The notes under the pieces: model-generated
The model's input: the letters and a program-made list of their open reading frames with translations, nothing else
The model's database searches: none
What the model was told of the DNA's origin: nothing
Assembly: GCF_006346395.1 (NCBI RefSeq)
Contig: NZ_VDMS01000004.1
Span: forward strand, 310,001-374,000
Direction of reading: 5' to 3'
Source of the DNA: Nocardioides plantarum
GTDB lineage: Bacteria > Actinomycetota > Actinomycetes > Propionibacteriales > Nocardioidaceae
Length of the DNA: 64,000 nucleotides
Shown: in pieces, positions 27,586 through 35,759 of the stretch
Layout of the letters: each line of letters opens with the position of its first letter
Position numbering within the stretch: position 1 is the stretch's first letter
Translations under genes and position numbers: made by a program

Positions 27586-28632
27586 TCAGGCCTCGTCGAG
27601 GATCCGCGAGACGTAGCGGGCGACGGCGCGGACCGCGGCCATGGTGCCGGGGTAGTCCATCCGCGTCGGACCGACGATGCCGAGGGTGGCGAGCGCGTCG
27701 TCGTGGGGGCCGTAGCCCGTGGCGACGACACTGGTGGCCGAGAAGTCCTCGATCGGGCCCTCGGCGCCGATGCGCACCGTGACCGTGCCCGCCGGGCTGG
27801 CCTCGCCGAGGAGCTTGAGCAGCACGACGTGCTCCTCGAGCGCCTCGAGGACGGGGCGTACGGCGGACTCGAAGCTGTCGCCGTAGCGCGCCAGGTTGGC
27901 GGCGCCACCGACGGCGACGCGCTCGTCGGAGCGGTGGTTGCCCATCGCGTCGGCGAGCACCTGGGCGACGGCGGTGGTGTGGTCGGCGAGGGGTGCGTCC
28001 CCGAGTGTGGGGTCGCGCGCGGGATCGACGGGGCCGAGCGACCGGAGCGCGGTGACGGCGTCGGCGATGACCTCGCCGGTGGCGGCGAGGTTGACCCGGC
28101 TGCGCAGGCGGGCGAGGTCGTCGTCGGAGATCGGTGCGGTCAGCTCGACGATGCGCTGCTCGACCCGCCCGGTGCTGAGGATGGCGACCGCGAGCAGCCG
28201 CTCGGGGGCCAGCGCCACCAGCTCGAGGTGGCGCACCGTCGAGCGCGAGAGCGTGGGGTACTGCACGACGGCGACCTGGCGGGTCAGCTGCGACAGCAGC
28301 CGCACGCTGCGCGACACGACGTCGTCGAGGTCGACCGCCCCGTCGAGGAAGCTGGCGATCGCACGCTTCTCGGGGGCGCTGAGCGGCTTGACCGAGCCGA
28401 GCCGGTCGACGAAGAGCCGGTAGCCCTTGTCGGTCGGGACCCGCCCGGCGCTCGTGTGGGGCTGGGTGAGGTAGCCCTCGTCCTCGAGCGCGGCCATGTC
28501 GTTGCGCACGGTGGCCGGCGAGACGTTGAGTCCGTGCCGCTCCACGAGCGCCTTGGAGCCGACGGGCTCCTCGGTGGCGACGTAGTCCTGGACGATCGCG
28601 CGCAGGACGGCGATCCGTCGCTCCTCCTGCAT
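27586..28632 (-). CDS. hrcA: heat-inducible transcription repressor HrcA
   Basis: A 348-aa repressor of class I heat-shock genes. An N-terminal winged helix (about 1-75: [72 protein letters not shown]) is followed by the GAF-like HrcA domain. The ATG at 28632 has GGGGAGG 7 nt upstream. A CIRCE operator sits at its promoter, so the gene is autoregulated together with dnaJ 59 nt downstream. Confidence 0.96.
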   Translation of the reverse strand: MQEERRIAVLRAIVQDYVATEEPVGSKALVERHGLNVSPATVRNDMAALEDEGYLTQPHTSAGRVPTDKGYRLFVDRLGSVKPLSAPEKRAIASFLDGAVDLDDVVSRSVRLLSQLTRQVAVVQYPTLSRSTVRHLELVALAPERLLAVAILSTGRVEQRIVELTAPISDDDLARLRSRVNLAATGEVIADAVTALRSLGPVDPARDPTLGDAPLADHTTAVAQVLADAMGNHRSDERVAVGGAANLARYGDSFESAVRPVLEALEEHVVLLKLLGEASPAGTVTVRIGAEGPIEDFSATSVVATGYGPHDDALATLGIVGPTRMDYPGTMAAVRAVARYVSRILDEA

Positions 28633-28666
28633 GTGCTGACCTCCCCTGGCATGAGTCCGGACTCGT

Positions 28667-28698
28667 CTGGCACTCGTCGGCACCGAGTGCCAAGCCTA
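28667..28698 (-). promoter_or_regulatory. CIRCE operator and -10 of hrcA
   Basis: TGGCACTC-N9-GAGTGCCA at 28668-28692 is the actinobacterial form of CIRCE, the HrcA binding site. TAGGCT at 28693-28698 (minus strand) directly abuts it as the -10, so bound HrcA would cover the transcription start. Confidence 0.9.
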
Positions 28699-28734
28699 CC
28701 GCTCCCCCGAACCGGAGTGGACGACGTACGACGA

Positions 28735-28753
28735 TGAGGTTAGGCTTGCCTTA
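28735..28753 (+). promoter_or_regulatory. IdeR/DtxR-type iron box
   Basis: TGAGGTTAGGCTTGCCTTA matches 15 of 19 positions of the IdeR consensus (TTAGGTTAGGCTAACCTAA as used for mycobacteria). It overlaps a TAGGCT -10 at 28741-28746. It lies 47 bp before the DUF2470 gene, which should therefore be repressed in iron-replete cells. Confidence 0.8.
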
Positions 28754-28800
28754 GTCACTCGGTCGGTCCGCCGTCCGTCCCCGCGCGCGAGGAGCCCCGC

Positions 28801-29553
28801 ATGACCAGCCTCGACCACCACACCACCGCCACCACCGGCGACCCCGTCCGCCTGGCCGCGGTCGCCCGTGCGGTGCTGGCCTGCCCGGCCGGCGTCAACC
28901 TGGTGGTCGACGGGGTCGACGACGTCCTCGGCGACCTGGGTGACCCCGGCGCCGGCGGCGCCGGTGAGCTCGGCATGCAGGACCTCGGCGGCGTGCCGAC
29001 GTTCTCGGCCCCGGTCGGCACCCGCCTGGTCGACGCCGCCCAGCGCGGTCGTCGCGCCCTGCTGACCCTCGAGAGCGGTCTGGGCCGCCTGGCCTCCGAC
29101 GACCGCGACGCGACGCTGACCCTCGGCGGTCGCCTGGCCAGCCAGGGTCGCGAGAGCTGCGAGTGCTGCCGCGAGGTCCGCGAGACCATCGTCCTGCTGG
29201 TCGACGTCGTCGTCCTCACGCTCCCCCGTGCCGACGGGCAGGTACGCGTCCCGGTCGACGCCTTCGGCTCCGCCGACCACGTGCTCAACCGCGGCTACCT
29301 GCAGCGCTCCGCCGAGCACGCCAACCTGTGCCACCAGGTCGAGCTGCGCCGCGCCGTCTCCACCACCACCGGCACCCGGCTGGCCGAGGTCGTCGGGGTC
29401 TCCCTCGCCGACCTGTCGGCCCACGGGGTCGAGGTGCAGTGGGTCGACCTCGAGGGATCCCACAGCCGCCAGCTCCGCTTCCCCCGCACGGCCACGAGCA
29501 CCGACGACCTCGGCGACCTGCTGCGCAGCGAGCTGCACGCCGGTCTCTGCTGA
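28801..29553 (+). CDS. DUF2470 (HugZ-like heme/flavin-fold) protein, iron-regulated
   Basis: A 250-aa protein whose C-terminal part (about 165-250: RSAEHANLCHQVELRRAV ... GVEVQWVDLEGSHSRQLRFPR) matches DUF2470. This domain also occurs at the C-terminus of HugZ-type heme oxygenases. The N-terminal half is only weakly like the split-barrel fold, and a Cys cluster ESCECCREVRE (about 118-128) is unusual. GGAG lies 7 nt before the ATG. With the iron box upstream, a role in heme or iron use is likely, but an enzyme activity is not shown. Confidence 0.7.
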   Translation: MTSLDHHTTATTGDPVRLAAVARAVLACPAGVNLVVDGVDDVLGDLGDPGAGGAGELGMQDLGGVPTFSAPVGTRLVDAAQRGRRALLTLESGLGRLASDDRDATLTLGGRLASQGRESCECCREVRETIVLLVDVVVLTLPRADGQVRVPVDAFGSADHVLNRGYLQRSAEHANLCHQVELRRAVSTTTGTRLAEVVGVSLADLSAHGVEVQWVDLEGSHSRQLRFPRTATSTDDLGDLLRSELHAGLC

Positions 29554-29584
29554 CCCCCTGCGCGCCCACTGGTAGAACGGCGCC

Positions 29585-30442
29585 ATGTCGTTCTCCGAGG
29601 TCGCCGACCGGGTCTGGGTCGCGCGCCACGCGTGGTTCGACGTCAACGTGACGGTCATCGGGGGTGAGCGCGGGCTGCTCGTCGTCGACACCCACGCCTC
29701 CGCCGCCGCGGCCGCCCAGGTGGTCGACGAGGTCCGTGCCCTCGGCGCCGGCGAGGTCGTCGGCATCGTCAACACCCACGAGCACCACGACCACTGCTTC
29801 GGCAACGGCACCTTCCGCACGGCGTACGGCGAGGTCCCGATCCACGCCCACGAGGCGGCCGCCGAGGCCCAGCGGGCGTTCGTCGGCCAGGAGGGCGGCT
29901 ACGACCCCGACGACGCCGACCCGCGCAGCGCCGAGATCCGGGCCACCACGCTGGTCCCGGCCGACCACACCTTCTCCTCGGCGCGCGTGGTCGACCTGGG
30001 CGACCGCTACGTCGAGCTGGTCCACCCCGGCCGCGGCCACACGTCCGGCGACCTGGTCGTGCGTGTGCCCGATGCCGACGCGGTGCTGCTCGGCGACCTG
30101 ATCGAGGAGTCCGCGGAGCGTGACGCGACGCCCGGGTTCGGCCCCGAGTGCTGGCCGCTGGAGTGGCCGCTCAGCCTCGACGTCGTCCTGGGCCTGACGA
30201 CGACGTCCTCGGTCGTCGTACCCGGGCACGGGGCGGTCGTCGACCGTGAGTTCCTCGAGGTGCAGCGCAACGACATCGGCGTCCTCGCCGAGACGCTGCG
30301 CGACCTCGCCGGTCGCGGCGTCCCCGTCGCCGACGCCCTCGCCACCGGCGACTGGCCGTTCCCCGAGAAGTACCTGGGCGACGCGGTGAGGCGGGGCTAC
30401 GAGCAGCTGCCCCGCTCGCAGAAGCGGCTGCCGCTCCTCTGA
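29585..30442 (+). CDS. MBL-fold metallohydrolase
   Basis: A 285-aa metallo-beta-lactamase-fold hydrolase. The metal motif is NTHEHHDH (HxHxDH), with further ligands in HPGRGHTSGDLVV, LLGDLIEES (Asp) and VVVPGHGAVVD (His). It resembles the secreted B-lactamase-like superfamily in general rather than a resistance enzyme; there is no signal peptide. TAGAAC lies 6 nt before the ATG. The substrate is unknown. Confidence 0.85.
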   Translation: MSFSEVADRVWVARHAWFDVNVTVIGGERGLLVVDTHASAAAAAQVVDEVRALGAGEVVGIVNTHEHHDHCFGNGTFRTAYGEVPIHAHEAAAEAQRAFVGQEGGYDPDDADPRSAEIRATTLVPADHTFSSARVVDLGDRYVELVHPGRGHTSGDLVVRVPDADAVLLGDLIEESAERDATPGFGPECWPLEWPLSLDVVLGLTTTSSVVVPGHGAVVDREFLEVQRNDIGVLAETLRDLAGRGVPVADALATGDWPFPEKYLGDAVRRGYEQLPRSQKRLPLL

Positions 30443-30488
30443 GCGCCGCCGGGCTCCCCCGGGCCCGGCCCTGACGTAGGTTCGGGGC

Positions 30489-30671
30489 ATGACCGAGAGC
30501 GACGCGACCCCCGAGGCCATCGACGACGAGCAGCTCCCCGAGGACCTGCGGCCCGACGACAACCCGCTGGCCGAGGGCCTGGAGCCCGGCGAGACCGTCG
30601 ACGACCTGCTCAGCGGCGGAAAGCACGCCGAGCAGTCCGACGAGTCTGACGAGTCGGGCGGGTCCGAGTAG
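30489..30671 (+). CDS. small acidic protein of unknown function
   Basis: A 60-aa, strongly acidic, probably disordered protein (DDEQLPEDLRPDDNPLAEGLEPGE; tail rich in Ser, Asp, Glu). It has no recognisable domain. TAGGTT lies 6 nt before the ATG with no ribosome-binding site, matching the leaderless pattern of its neighbours and supporting that it is a real gene. Confidence 0.6.
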   Translation: MTESDATPEAIDDEQLPEDLRPDDNPLAEGLEPGETVDDLLSGGKHAEQSDESDESGGSE

Positions 30672-30734
30672 GTCACGCCCGCCGACGGCGCGTCCTGACC
30701 GCCGTGGTGGCCCCGGGCACCTAGCGTGACGGGG

Positions 30735-31571
30735 GTGGCAGATCGATACGGCTCCGACGTGCTCTCCGGCGACTGGCGCGCGCCCAAGCGCGGCCGTGCG
30801 GTCGAGACCAGCGCCGACCTGGGACTCGTCGTCGAGGAGGTCATGACCGACTTCGTCGGCGAGATCGTCGCCGTGGATCGCGACCTCGACACCCTCACGC
30901 TGGAGGACCGCCGCTCCAAGCGACGGACCTTCCCGCTCGGCCCCGGCTTCCTGCTCGAGGGCCGGCCGGTCGTGCTCGTGCCGCCCGTGCGTCGTACGGC
31001 GCCGGCGAAGCCGACCCGCACCGCCTCCGGCTCCGTCGCCGTCCACGGCGCGTCCGCCCGTGTCGCCCGGGCCAGCCGGATCTTCGTCGAGGGACGCCAC
31101 GACGCCGAGCTCGTCGAGAAGGTGTGGGGCGACGACCTGCGCCTCGAGGGCGTGGTGGTCGAGCTCCTCGACGGCGTCGACCACCTCGCCGAGGTGCTGG
31201 CCGAGTTCGGCCCCGGCCCGCAGCGCAAGGTCGGCGTCCTGGTCGACCACCTCGTCGCCGGCTCCAAGGAGCAGCGGATCGCGCGCCAGGTCGAGGGTCC
31301 CCACGTCCTGGTCGTGGGCCACCCCTACGTCGACATCTGGGCCGCGGTGAAGCCCGAGCGGATCGGGCTGACCCGCTGGCCCGACATCCCCCGCGACGTG
31401 GAGTGGAAGAAGGGCGTCTGCGCCGCGCTCGGCTGGCCGCACGCCGAGCAGGCCGACATCGCCCGCGCCTGGAAGCAGATCCTGTCGCGCGTCGACTCCT
31501 ACGCCGACTGCGACCCCGCCCTGCTCGGCCGGGTCGAGGAGCTCATCGACTTCGTCACCGTCGACGGCTGA
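30735..31571 (+). CDS. DUF3097 protein with a Toprim-like segment
   Basis: A 278-aa conserved actinobacterial protein. The N-terminal part (about 1-85) has a beta-barrel-like segment. The middle reads RIFVEGRHDAELVEKVWGDDL ... KVGVLVDHLVAGSKE, which is similar in layout to a Toprim fold (conserved Glu, then Asp near GSKE). This suggests a nucleotide or nucleic-acid enzyme, but activity is not known. The GTG at 30735 is chosen because TAGCGT lies 7 nt upstream; the earlier GTG at 30726 is inside that box. Confidence 0.75.
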   Translation: MADRYGSDVLSGDWRAPKRGRAVETSADLGLVVEEVMTDFVGEIVAVDRDLDTLTLEDRRSKRRTFPLGPGFLLEGRPVVLVPPVRRTAPAKPTRTASGSVAVHGASARVARASRIFVEGRHDAELVEKVWGDDLRLEGVVVELLDGVDHLAEVLAEFGPGPQRKVGVLVDHLVAGSKEQRIARQVEGPHVLVVGHPYVDIWAAVKPERIGLTRWPDIPRDVEWKKGVCAALGWPHAEQADIARAWKQILSRVDSYADCDPALLGRVEELIDFVTVDG

Positions 31572-31637
31572 CCCGTCGCCCGTGGGCGACGGGTCGATCG
31601 AGATCCCGCGCTGACCCGTCGCCCGTGGGCGACGGGT
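31571..31637. repeat. paired palindromic repeat, locus 1
   Basis: Two 24-bp hairpins (31571-31594 and 31614-31637), each ACCCGTCGCC-CG-TGGGCGACGGGT in form, are separated by a 19-bp spacer. They lie between the convergent DUF3097 and hemW genes, and the first overlaps the DUF3097 stop codon. The same pair occurs at 55934-56000 and 60014-60080. Confidence 0.95.
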
Positions 31638-31643
31638 CAGCGG

Positions 31644-32840
31644 TCAGAGGAGGTCGCGCACGACGGCGTCGGCCAGCAGCCGGCCGCGCAGGGTCAGCAC
31701 CATCCGCTCCCCGTCGAGCACGGCCAGGCCGTCGTCGACGATCCGGCCGACCGCGTCACGACCCTCCGCGTCGAGCACGGCGAGCGGCAGCCCGTCGCGC
31801 AGCCGCACCTCGAGCAGCACCCGCTCCACCCGACGGGTCTGGTCGTCGAGCACCTCGCGGGCGTGCACCGGGCTCGCGCCGGAGGCGATCCGGGCGGCGT
31901 ACGCCGTGGGGTGCTTGACGTTCCACCAGCGGGTCCCACCGACGTGGGAGTGGGCCCCGGGCCCGACGCCCCACCAGTCGCCCCCGCGCCAGTAGGCGAG
32001 GTTGTGGCGACACGGCGCGCCCCAGTTGGAGACCTCGTACCAACCGAGGCCCGCGGCACCCAGCCGCTCGTCGGCCACGAGGTACTTGTCCGCGAGGTCG
32101 TCGTCGTCCGGCATCGGCACGATGCCGCGGCGGACCTGACGGGCCAGGGCGGTGCCGTCCTCGACGATCAGCGCGTACGCCGACACGTGGTCGGGCTCGC
32201 AGGCCAGGGCCGCCGCGAGCGAGACCTCCCAGTCGGCCAGGGACTCCCCCGGCGTGCCGTAGATCAGGTCGAGGCTGACCTGCTCGAAGCCGGCGGCGCG
32301 GGCGTCCTGGACCACCCGCGGCACACGCTCGGGGTCGTGGGTCCGGTCGAGCACCCGCAGCACGTGCCCCACCGCCGACTGCACGCCGAAGGAGATCCGG
32401 GTGAACCCAGCCGCACGCAGGGCGTCGAGGTCGGCGCGCGTCACCGAGTCGGGGTTGGACTCGGTGGTGACCTCGGCGCCCGGTGCCAGCCCAAACTCGG
32501 TGTCGATCGCCGTGAGCACCGAGGCCAGGTCGGCCGGCGGCAGGAGGGTCGGGGTGCCGCCGCCGAGGAAGACCGTCTCGACGGGGAGGTCGCGCTGGCC
32601 GAGCACCCGACGAGCGAGCCGGACCTCCTCGACCGCCTGCGCGGCGTACGTGGCCCGCGAGGCGCCGGGACCCAGCTCGGCGGCGGTGTAGGTGTTGAAG
32701 TCGCAGTAGCCGCACCGCACCGAGCAGTAGGGCACGTGCACGTAGAAGGAGAACGACCGCTCGGCGAGGTGCTCGAGCGACGCCGACGGGAGCGAACCGT
32801 CCTCGGGGGCTGATTCTCCTGCGGGAAGGGCGGACGGCAT
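31644..32840 (-). CDS. hemW: heme chaperone HemW (radical SAM family)
   Basis: A 398-aa protein formerly called oxygen-independent coproporphyrinogen oxidase-like, now known as a heme-delivering chaperone. The radical-SAM cluster motif is YCSVRCGYCDFNTY (CxxxCxxC). GGGTPTLLP, ESNPDS and GVQS follow, and the HemW-specific HNLAYW is present (RHNLAYW). The C-terminal HemN domain is complete. The ATG at 32840 has AAGGA 7 nt upstream. It lacks the extra residues of true HemN. Confidence 0.92.
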   Translation of the reverse strand: MPSALPAGESAPEDGSLPSASLEHLAERSFSFYVHVPYCSVRCGYCDFNTYTAAELGPGASRATYAAQAVEEVRLARRVLGQRDLPVETVFLGGGTPTLLPPADLASVLTAIDTEFGLAPGAEVTTESNPDSVTRADLDALRAAGFTRISFGVQSAVGHVLRVLDRTHDPERVPRVVQDARAAGFEQVSLDLIYGTPGESLADWEVSLAAALACEPDHVSAYALIVEDGTALARQVRRGIVPMPDDDDLADKYLVADERLGAAGLGWYEVSNWGAPCRHNLAYWRGGDWWGVGPGAHSHVGGTRWWNVKHPTAYAARIASGASPVHAREVLDDQTRRVERVLLEVRLRDGLPLAVLDAEGRDAVGRIVDDGLAVLDGERMVLTLRGRLLADAVVRDLL

Positions 32841-32912
32841 GGCAGCATCCTTCCAGCGAGGCGGCACCCGGACGACCACCCGGACCACCCAGCACCCCTG
32901 ACGGTTGCTGGA

Positions 32913-33002
32913 CGTGTCAAGTACCTGCACATCGTGTCAACCGGTCGTGCCCCAATACGTCATTTATTCGTCAGTCTCCCAGGCCCGTCCGGCTTTTAAA
33001 GC
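32913..33002. promoter_or_regulatory. AT-richer divergent promoter region (hemW / sugar transferase)
   Basis: The 272-bp gap between hemW and the sugar-phosphate transferase holds the most AT-rich stretch of the window. CGTGTCAA occurs twice at 20-bp spacing (32913-32920 and 32933-32940); each reads TTGACA on the minus strand. ACGTCATTTATTCGTCAG (32957-32974) and the palindrome GCTTTTAAAGC (32992-33002) follow. These are likely promoter or operator elements for the glycan region, but the regulator is unknown. Confidence 0.5.
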
Positions 33003-33112
33003 TCCCACTCGTGGCGCAGGGTGGAGGAGACCGGTGGTACTCACACGGTCTGTCGAGGGTGTCCGGCCGCGATCCGGCGGGACGCCTCCATCGCCTGGGG
33101 GGGCGCAACATC

Positions 33113-34597
33113 ATGGGGAAGCTCGCACGTCCGCAACACCGTCCATACCGACCGCACGGACCGGGTCGGCCGGGTCGACCGGGTCTCCTGGCCCTCGGGC
33201 CCATCCTGATCGCGCTCGACCTCGGCGCCGCGGCGGTGATGCTGCTCCTGCTGGGCGTCGACGGCCCGGTGCTGCTGGCGGTCACCACCGCGATGGTCGT
33301 GATGGCGTCGAGCCTGGCCCACCTGCACCGCTCCAAGCTGGTGCTCAGCGTGCTCGACGACCTGCCCCGCATGACGCTGACGACAGGCGCCGTGGTCGTG
33401 GGCTACCTCGCGCTCGTGCCGAGGATCGCGAACGTACCTGAGCCCACCATGGCCCGCGCCGCGACCGCTGCGGCGCTCTTCCTGACCCTGCTGGTGACGA
33501 CCCGGGCCGTCGTCTACGGCATGGTCAACCGGAGGCGACGCGCTCGCCGGATCGCCCACCCCGCGATCATCGTCGGCACCGACGTCGTGGCCGTCCGGAT
33601 CACCGAGGCGCTGCGCTCCGACGGGGCCTACGGGCTGCAGCCGGTCGGGATGGTGGGCGAGGTGACCTCGGAGACGGGGCCGCTGCCCAGCCCGCACCTC
33701 GGCGGGGTCGCCACCCTGCCGCGCGCGATCGTCGACCTCGGGGTGCGCGACATCGTGTTCGCCTTCTCGGGCCCGCCCGACGCGGCGATGGTCAAGGCGG
33801 TGCGGCACGCGGTCGAGGGCAACCACCAGGTCTTCGTCGTCCCGCGCTTCTTCGAGACGATGGGTCGCGTCCACCAGCACCGCACCGAGGTCATCCACGA
33901 CATCGCGCTCACGCGACTGGTCCGGCTGTCGGACCGGTCGATCGGCCAGGGCCTCAAACGCGGTCTCGACGTCACGCTGGCCGCGATCGCGCTGCTCCTG
34001 CTGGCGCCCACGATGACCGTGCTGGCCGTGCTGGCCCGCCGCGAGACCGGGGCGGCCATCCACCGCCAGACCCGGGTCGGTCTGCGCGGACGCCGGTTCT
34101 CGCTCTACAAGTTCCAGACCCTGATGCCGGTGAGCGACGACGAGGGCGCGGTGACGTGGAACATCGACAACGACGCCCGCCTCGGCTCCGCAGGCCGGTT
34201 CATGCGCCGTACGGGCCTCGACGAGCTGCCGCAGCTGGTCAACGTGCTGCGCGGCGACATGAGCCTGGTCGGCCCGCGCCCCGAGCGCCCGCACTTCGTG
34301 GCCGAGTTCGCCCGCCGCCACGACCGCTACGAGGACCGGCACCGGGTGCGGACCGGCATCACGGGGTGGGCCCAGGTCCACGACCTGCGCGGCGACACCT
34401 CGATCAGCGAGCGGGTCCGCTTCGACAACAGCTACATCGACAACTGGTCGCTGTGGCGCGACATCACCATCCTCGCCCGGACCCTGCCGACGCTGCGTCG
34501 GCCCCAGCCCCAGAGCCGGGACGTGGTCACCGCGGCGCTGGCCGCCGCTGGGCCAGTCGGGTCAGGTAGACCGTCGACAGCTCCGCTGAGGCGGTAG
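33113..34597 (+). CDS. polyprenyl glycosylphosphotransferase (glycan-initiating)
   Basis: A 494-aa membrane enzyme that would transfer a sugar-1-phosphate to undecaprenyl phosphate and so start repeat-unit assembly. The N-terminal half has about four hydrophobic helices (from residue 24) and a CoA-binding/Rossmann-like region (HPAIIVGTDVVAVRITEALRSDG). A further helix precedes the C-terminal bac_transf domain (about 280-470). That domain has KRGLDVTLAAIALLLLAP, the FSLYKFQTL motif (K-F-x-T/S-M form) and DELPQLVNVLRGDMSLVGPRPERP. A G-run lies about 9 nt before the ATG. Its 3' end overlaps the convergent glycosyltransferase gene by 71 bp. Confidence 0.9.
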   Translation: MGKLARPQHRPYRPHGPGRPGRPGLLALGPILIALDLGAAAVMLLLLGVDGPVLLAVTTAMVVMASSLAHLHRSKLVLSVLDDLPRMTLTTGAVVVGYLALVPRIANVPEPTMARAATAAALFLTLLVTTRAVVYGMVNRRRRARRIAHPAIIVGTDVVAVRITEALRSDGAYGLQPVGMVGEVTSETGPLPSPHLGGVATLPRAIVDLGVRDIVFAFSGPPDAAMVKAVRHAVEGNHQVFVVPRFFETMGRVHQHRTEVIHDIALTRLVRLSDRSIGQGLKRGLDVTLAAIALLLLAPTMTVLAVLARRETGAAIHRQTRVGLRGRRFSLYKFQTLMPVSDDEGAVTWNIDNDARLGSAGRFMRRTGLDELPQLVNVLRGDMSLVGPRPERPHFVAEFARRHDRYEDRHRVRTGITGWAQVHDLRGDTSISERVRFDNSYIDNWSLWRDITILARTLPTLRRPQPQSRDVVTAALAAAGPVGSGRPSTAPLRR

Positions 34598-35657
34598 CGG
34601 CGTCGTAGCCGCTCTCGACGTGGGCGCGCCCCACCAGCCCCTCGGCGTCGGCCTCGTCGCGGTGCCGTAGCCGGTGCGCCAGCGCGGCGGCGAGGTCGTC
34701 GCGGGCCCCGAGGTCGACCACCGCACCGGCTCCGTCCGGGACCGTCTCCTCGACCCCGACCGCCCGGGTCGCCACGATGCTGCGCGCGCAGGCCATGGCC
34801 TCGAGGGGCACCAGGGCCATCCCCTCCCAGCGCGAGGGCGCCACCACGACGTCGGCCGCGACCAGCCAGCGGCGTACGTCGGTGCGGGCACCGACCATCC
34901 GCAGACCGGCCAGTCCCTCGGCCCTGGCCTCCAGGGCGGCCCGGTCGGGGCCGTCGCCGACCAGGACGAGCGTGGCGTCGGGAACGGCGCGGTGGACCTC
35001 GGGCCAGGCGTCGAGCAGGTCGTGCTGGCCCTTCTGCTGCGACAGGCGCCCCACGCAGACCGCGACCGGTCCCCCGTCGAGCCCGAGCTCGTCGCGGGCG
35101 ACCTGCCGCTCCGCGTCGGCGACCCGGGGCCAGGCGGCGAGGTCGATGCCGTTGGGCAGCACCAGGGTGCGCGCGTCGATGGCGCGCTCGGTGGCCAGCC
35201 GCCGCTCGTCCTCGCTGACGCAGACGACGGTGTCGGTCCAGCGCGCCGCGAGACGCTCCCACCGCAGCGCGAGGCCGGCCTTCGCGCCGTCGACGGCCAG
35301 GAACGACCAGCCGTGGGGCTGGTAGAAGGTCGGGGTCCGGCCGTGCACGGCCAGACGTCCGACCAGACCGGCCTTGGCGCCGTGCAGGTGCACCACGTCG
35401 GAGGGGCACTCGGCCAGGATCGAGCGCAGGGCCATGGTCTCGCCGAGCACCCCACGGGTCGGCTCGCGCCGTGACTGCCACCACCGCACCCGGGCACCCA
35501 GGTCGCGGGCGGCGTAGCCGAGCCAGCCGTCGCTGGGGCAGACCAGCGTGACGTTCCACCCGCGCTCGAGCTGGTCGCGCACGTAGGAGAGCGCGACCAC
35601 CGCGGTGCCCTCGGAGACCGGTCGCGACACGTGCACGACGTGCAGACGAGGACTCAT
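34527..35657 (-). CDS. GT4-family glycosyltransferase
   Basis: A 376-aa GT-B glycosyltransferase. The acceptor domain starts HVVHVSRPVSEGTAVVALSYVRDQLERGWNVTLVCP. The donor domain has VGRLSQQKGQHDLLDAW, and the E-x7-E motif appears in SRWEGMALVPLEAMA. This is the usual pattern for retaining enzymes that use nucleotide sugars. The ATG at 35657 has GGGAG 6 nt upstream. It is the last gene of the minus-strand glycan operon, 98 bp behind the Wzz-like gene. Confidence 0.88.
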   Translation of the reverse strand: MSPRLHVVHVSRPVSEGTAVVALSYVRDQLERGWNVTLVCPSDGWLGYAARDLGARVRWWQSRREPTRGVLGETMALRSILAECPSDVVHLHGAKAGLVGRLAVHGRTPTFYQPHGWSFLAVDGAKAGLALRWERLAARWTDTVVCVSEDERRLATERAIDARTLVLPNGIDLAAWPRVADAERQVARDELGLDGGPVAVCVGRLSQQKGQHDLLDAWPEVHRAVPDATLVLVGDGPDRAALEARAEGLAGLRMVGARTDVRRWLVAADVVVAPSRWEGMALVPLEAMACARSIVATRAVGVEETVPDGAGAVVDLGARDDLAAALAHRLRHRDEADAEGLVGRAHVESGYDAATASAELSTVYLTRLAQRRPAPR

Positions 35658-35696
35658 GCGTGGCTCCCAGCCGTGGTCGCGGGGTCGCACGGGGTC

Positions 35697-35759
35697 CTAG
35701 TGGTCCGCGGCGCGGGTGACGCGGACAGCGACGAACCGGGCGTCGAGGACGACCACTAG
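35697..35759. repeat. 9-bp inverted repeat after the Wzz-like gene
   Basis: CTAGTGGTC (35697-35705) and GACCACTAG (35751-35759) frame the 98-bp gap; the right arm includes the Wzz-like stop codon. A partial terminator or mRNA-stabilising stem is possible. Confidence 0.5.

Noticed and set aside
29585..30442. Metallo-beta-lactamase resistance enzyme
   Set aside because: The metal motif is shared by the whole superfamily; no signal peptide is present and the similarity is general.
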